From Bretschneidera sinensis (Eukaryota; Streptophyta; Magnoliopsida; Brassicales; Akaniaceae), in assembly GCA_023935145.1 (NCBI GenBank), contig CM043703.1, positions 25,009,727-25,073,726 of the forward strand: a stretch of DNA of 64,000 nucleotides, written 5' to 3'. The notes below the pieces were generated by a model. The model searched no databases. It was given only the letters and a program-made list of their open reading frames with translations, and had not been told where the DNA came from. Below, piece after piece: positions 61,977-64,000 of the stretch. The position numbers and the translations under genes are program-made. Each line of letters begins with the position of its first letter. The stretch's first letter is position 1.

Positions 61977-63344
61977 TTGAGAGTTAATGATGAACAAGTA
62001 GTTTTTGATATGTATAAAATCATGAAATATTTGTCTGACGTATCTACTTCTTCTTGTTTTCATGCTGATGTTGTTGATGACCTCATTGAAGAGTTTCAGG
62101 AGAAGACATTAAACGAAGATACTTTGGAAAGATGCATCATGGAATCTGGAACTACCACCACTGAAGAACTTATCATCCAAGAAGAAGCAAGGAATTTGGA
62201 AGCTGAAATGGGAAAAGAAGTGCCAGAAGAACCAATAATAACCCCTGAATTAAAAACTTTACCTGATCATTTGAAATATGTTTATCTAGAGAAGAATATT
62301 TTCCCAGTTATAATATCCTCTTCATTGACATGTAAAATGGAAGAACGCTTGTTGGAAGTCTTGAGAAGGCACAAAAAGGCTTTGGGATGGACAATAGCAG
62401 ATATAAAGGGAATCAACCCTTCCATTTGCACTCACAAAATTCTCATGGAGGAGAACTTCAAGCCTACGGTTCAGCCACAGCGACGCTTAAATCCAGCAAT
62501 GCAGGAGGTTGTTAAGAAAGAAGTAGTCAAGCTGCTTGACGCAGGTATTATTTATCCAATTTCTGATAGTGCTTGGACCAGCCCGGTACAAGTAGTACCA
62601 AAGAAAGGTTGGATTATTGTTGTGAAAAATAATAACAGTGAATTGATACCCACCAGAACTGTGACAGGTTGGCGGGTTTGTATTGACTATAGAAAATTAA
62701 ATGACGCCACTAGAAAATATCATTTTCCTTTACCTTTTATTGATCAAATGTTGGAAAGATTGGCAGGTCACAAGTTCTACTGTCTACTTGATGGATACTC
62801 GGGATATAATCAAATCCCCATAGCACCTGAGGATCAAGAAAAGACGACATTTACTTGTCCTTATAGCACGTTTGCATATAGGAGGATGCCCTTCGGTCTT
62901 TGTAACACACCAGCAATCTTTCAACGTTGCATGTTGGTAATTTTTTCTGATATGACTGAAATTTTTTTAGAGATCTTCATAGATGATTTTACACTATTTG
63001 GTCTAACCTTTGATGATTGCCTTCATAATCTCTCTTTGGTTTTGCAACGATGCAAAGATACAAACCTAGTACTAAATTGGGAGAAATACCATTTCATGGT
63101 CCAGGAAGGGATAGTGTTGGGGCACAAAATATCATCGAGGGGTATTGAAGTTGACAAAGCTAAGGTGGATGTGATTGAAAAACTCCCACCTCCCACTTCA
63201 GTCAAAGCCATCAGAAGTTTCTTGGGGCATGCAGGATTTTACAGGAGATTCATTAAGGATTTTTCAAAAATCTCTAAACCTCTTTCTAATCTTCTTGTAA
63301 AGGATGTGAAGTTAAAGATTGATGTAAATAATTGCAGTTGGTAA
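61977..63344 (+). CDS. Element G reverse transcriptase (pol, truncated at RNase H)
   Basis: 455-codon frame. Residues 1-110: end of protease and acidic spacer (LPDHLKYVYLEKNIFPVIIS). RT from about 150: NPAMQEVVKKEVVKLLDAGI, SPVQVVPKKGW, CIDYRKLNDATRKYHFPLPF, GYSGYNQIPIAPEDQEKTTF, MPFGLCNTPAIFQRCMLVIF, catalytic IFIDDFTLFG (F-I-D-D), NWEKYHFMVQEGIVLGHKIS and SFLGHAGFYRRFIKDFSKIS. After PLSNLLVKDV the match to RNase H stops and 11 unrelated residues precede the stop. The start is simply the first codon of the open frame; the protein would be made as part of gag-pol. Copies element RNA into DNA. Confidence 0.9.
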   Translation: MRVNDEQVVFDMYKIMKYLSDVSTSSCFHADVVDDLIEEFQEKTLNEDTLERCIMESGTTTTEELIIQEEARNLEAEMGKEVPEEPIITPELKTLPDHLKYVYLEKNIFPVIISSSLTCKMEERLLEVLRRHKKALGWTIADIKGINPSICTHKILMEENFKPTVQPQRRLNPAMQEVVKKEVVKLLDAGIIYPISDSAWTSPVQVVPKKGWIIVVKNNNSELIPTRTVTGWRVCIDYRKLNDATRKYHFPLPFIDQMLERLAGHKFYCLLDGYSGYNQIPIAPEDQEKTTFTCPYSTFAYRRMPFGLCNTPAIFQRCMLVIFSDMTEIFLEIFIDDFTLFGLTFDDCLHNLSLVLQRCKDTNLVLNWEKYHFMVQEGIVLGHKISSRGIEVDKAKVDVIEKLPPPTSVKAIRSFLGHAGFYRRFIKDFSKISKPLSNLLVKDVKLKIDVNNCSW

Positions 63345-64000
63345 ATTTTTATTATTGCATATGTGTGTCGTGCTGGGATTTTCAAAATGTGAAGACACTA
63401 TCTCGAGGGTGGCCATCCTAATATGGGTCATTACAATTATGCTCTATACATTAATTTTGTAAGCTTAATAAGGAATTTAATTCTCAGTTCTATCAAACTT
63501 ACTAACTTCAGTATTAGTTTTTGGTATGCCAACTAAGGTATTTAAAATTTACAATTTTCATGATTTGTTTACAAAAATGGTTAGATTTTCTTTTCTTTTT
63601 TTTTTACTACAAAGTTAATACATGGAATATATGGCAGGAAATGGACATTGACCAATTAGAGAACGAGGTTTGGATATGTTTAAGATTTGGATGCAATTTT
63701 TATTTGTGTTCGCAAAAATAATTAGATTTTCTCATAAATTCTTGACTATTATGGTACATGTGGTAGGAAATGGAACTGACCAATCCGAAAATGAGATATG
63801 GATATGTTTGAGAGTTAGCTACAATTTTCGTACAATGTTCACAAAAAAGATTAGATTTTCTTGACTACCAAAAGTAAAATATGGAATATATGGCAGAAAA
63901 CGGAAATGGTCAATCCGAAAACGAGATTTAAATATATGTTTGAGAGTTGGCTAAGGCATCGAAGGCTTATAAATATTTGCGGTTTCGCTCAGAACTTCTT
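63306..64000. repeat. AT-rich segment with about 130-bp tandem repeat
   Basis: After the break in element G there is no recognised gene. From about 63573 a unit recurs about three times: CAAAAATGGTTAGATTTTCT (63573), CAAAAATAATTAGATTTTCT (63711) and CAAAAAAGATTAGATTTTCT (63841), each followed by GGAATATATGGCAG or a variant, GGAAATGG and an AACGAGAT/TTGGATATG block. Spacing 138 and 130 bp, degenerate. Short open frames across it merely follow the repeat. It could be the interior or end of another transposon. Confidence 0.7.

Larger units (their letters stand above)
58389..63305 (+). mobile_element. Element G: Athila/Tat-like element with gag, protease and RT
   Basis: 5' LTR 58389-59834, tRNA-Asp primer site 59841-59858, long open gag frame, protease with one stop and frameshift, and a 455-codon frame with a complete RT and FIDD box. 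Homology to pol ends near 63305, at the start of RNase H. No 3' LTR in the window. The best preserved polymerase gene of the Athila-type elements here. Confidence 0.88.

Noticed and set aside
61977..63344. Endogenous pararetrovirus (caulimovirid) origin of the RT
   Set aside because: LTRs, tRNA-Asp primer site and Athila-type gag precede it, and the RT context is Ty3/Gypsy; no movement-protein or coat-protein signal seen.
1..64000. CRISPR arrays, bacterial operons or riboswitches
   Set aside because: Direct repeats present are LTRs and tandem repeats without regular unique spacers; all other signs indicate plant nuclear DNA.

Overview
The window is plant nuclear DNA, almost certainly from a eudicot, and consists nearly entirely of nested LTR retrotransposons with two decayed host genes. 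Evidence for a plant: the two host genes belong to the plant-expanded DUF674 family; several elements use a primer-binding site matching the 3' end of plant tRNA-Asp (TGGCGCCGTTGCCGGGGA) and two Copia elements use the initiator-tRNA-Met type site (TGGTATCAGAGC); the element families (Athila/Tat-like Gypsy, a chromodomain-type Gypsy, a Tork/Tnt1-like Copia, a SIRE/Maximus-like Copia) are plant lineages. No intact host gene, tRNA, rRNA or CRISPR array was found. Species not determined.

Left part (1-28971). Two minus-strand DUF674 pseudogenes (1-5690 and 26733-27894) were probably tandem neighbours. The first is split by a short Athila-like element A (307-5276). Between them sits a four-level nest: chromodomain-type Gypsy B (6284-25919) contains a solo LTR J (10950-25170), which contains Copia-1 (11407-23871), which contains gag-protease-only element C (14972-21857). 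Target-site duplications can be read for each level: CATTM, CTAGT (one change in each copy), AAAAC, GTGCW. A further solo Copia LTR with a perfect GTGCC duplication lies at 26097-26555.

Right part (28972-64000). No host DNA is recognised before about 63.3 kb. A SIRE-like element H (from 28972) is interrupted at 33267 by minus-strand Gypsy E. E is interrupted by F (35807-44587, duplication ATGCY) and, in its gag, by D (from 46301). D is interrupted by Copia-2 (49531-55889, duplication CAAGC) and by an inverted Copia LTR fragment (from 57692), which is itself interrupted by G (from 58389). The outer ends of H, E, D, the Copia fragment and G lie beyond the window or are lost. G homology stops near 63305 and is followed by AT-rich DNA with a tandem repeat of about 130 bp.

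How it works together: these are parasitic modules, not a pathway. Most coding regions carry stops, frameshifts or deletions. A, C, D and F lack all or most of the RT-RNase H-integrase region, so if they moved in that state they would have needed enzymes from relatives. The most unusual recurring pattern is in the LTRs: nearly every family has a TATA box with its own array of short, often CpG-rich and near-palindromic repeats directly upstream, with a different motif in each family. Related elements also share a module of about 185 bp within the LTR and conserved noncoding blocks between pol and the 3' LTR.
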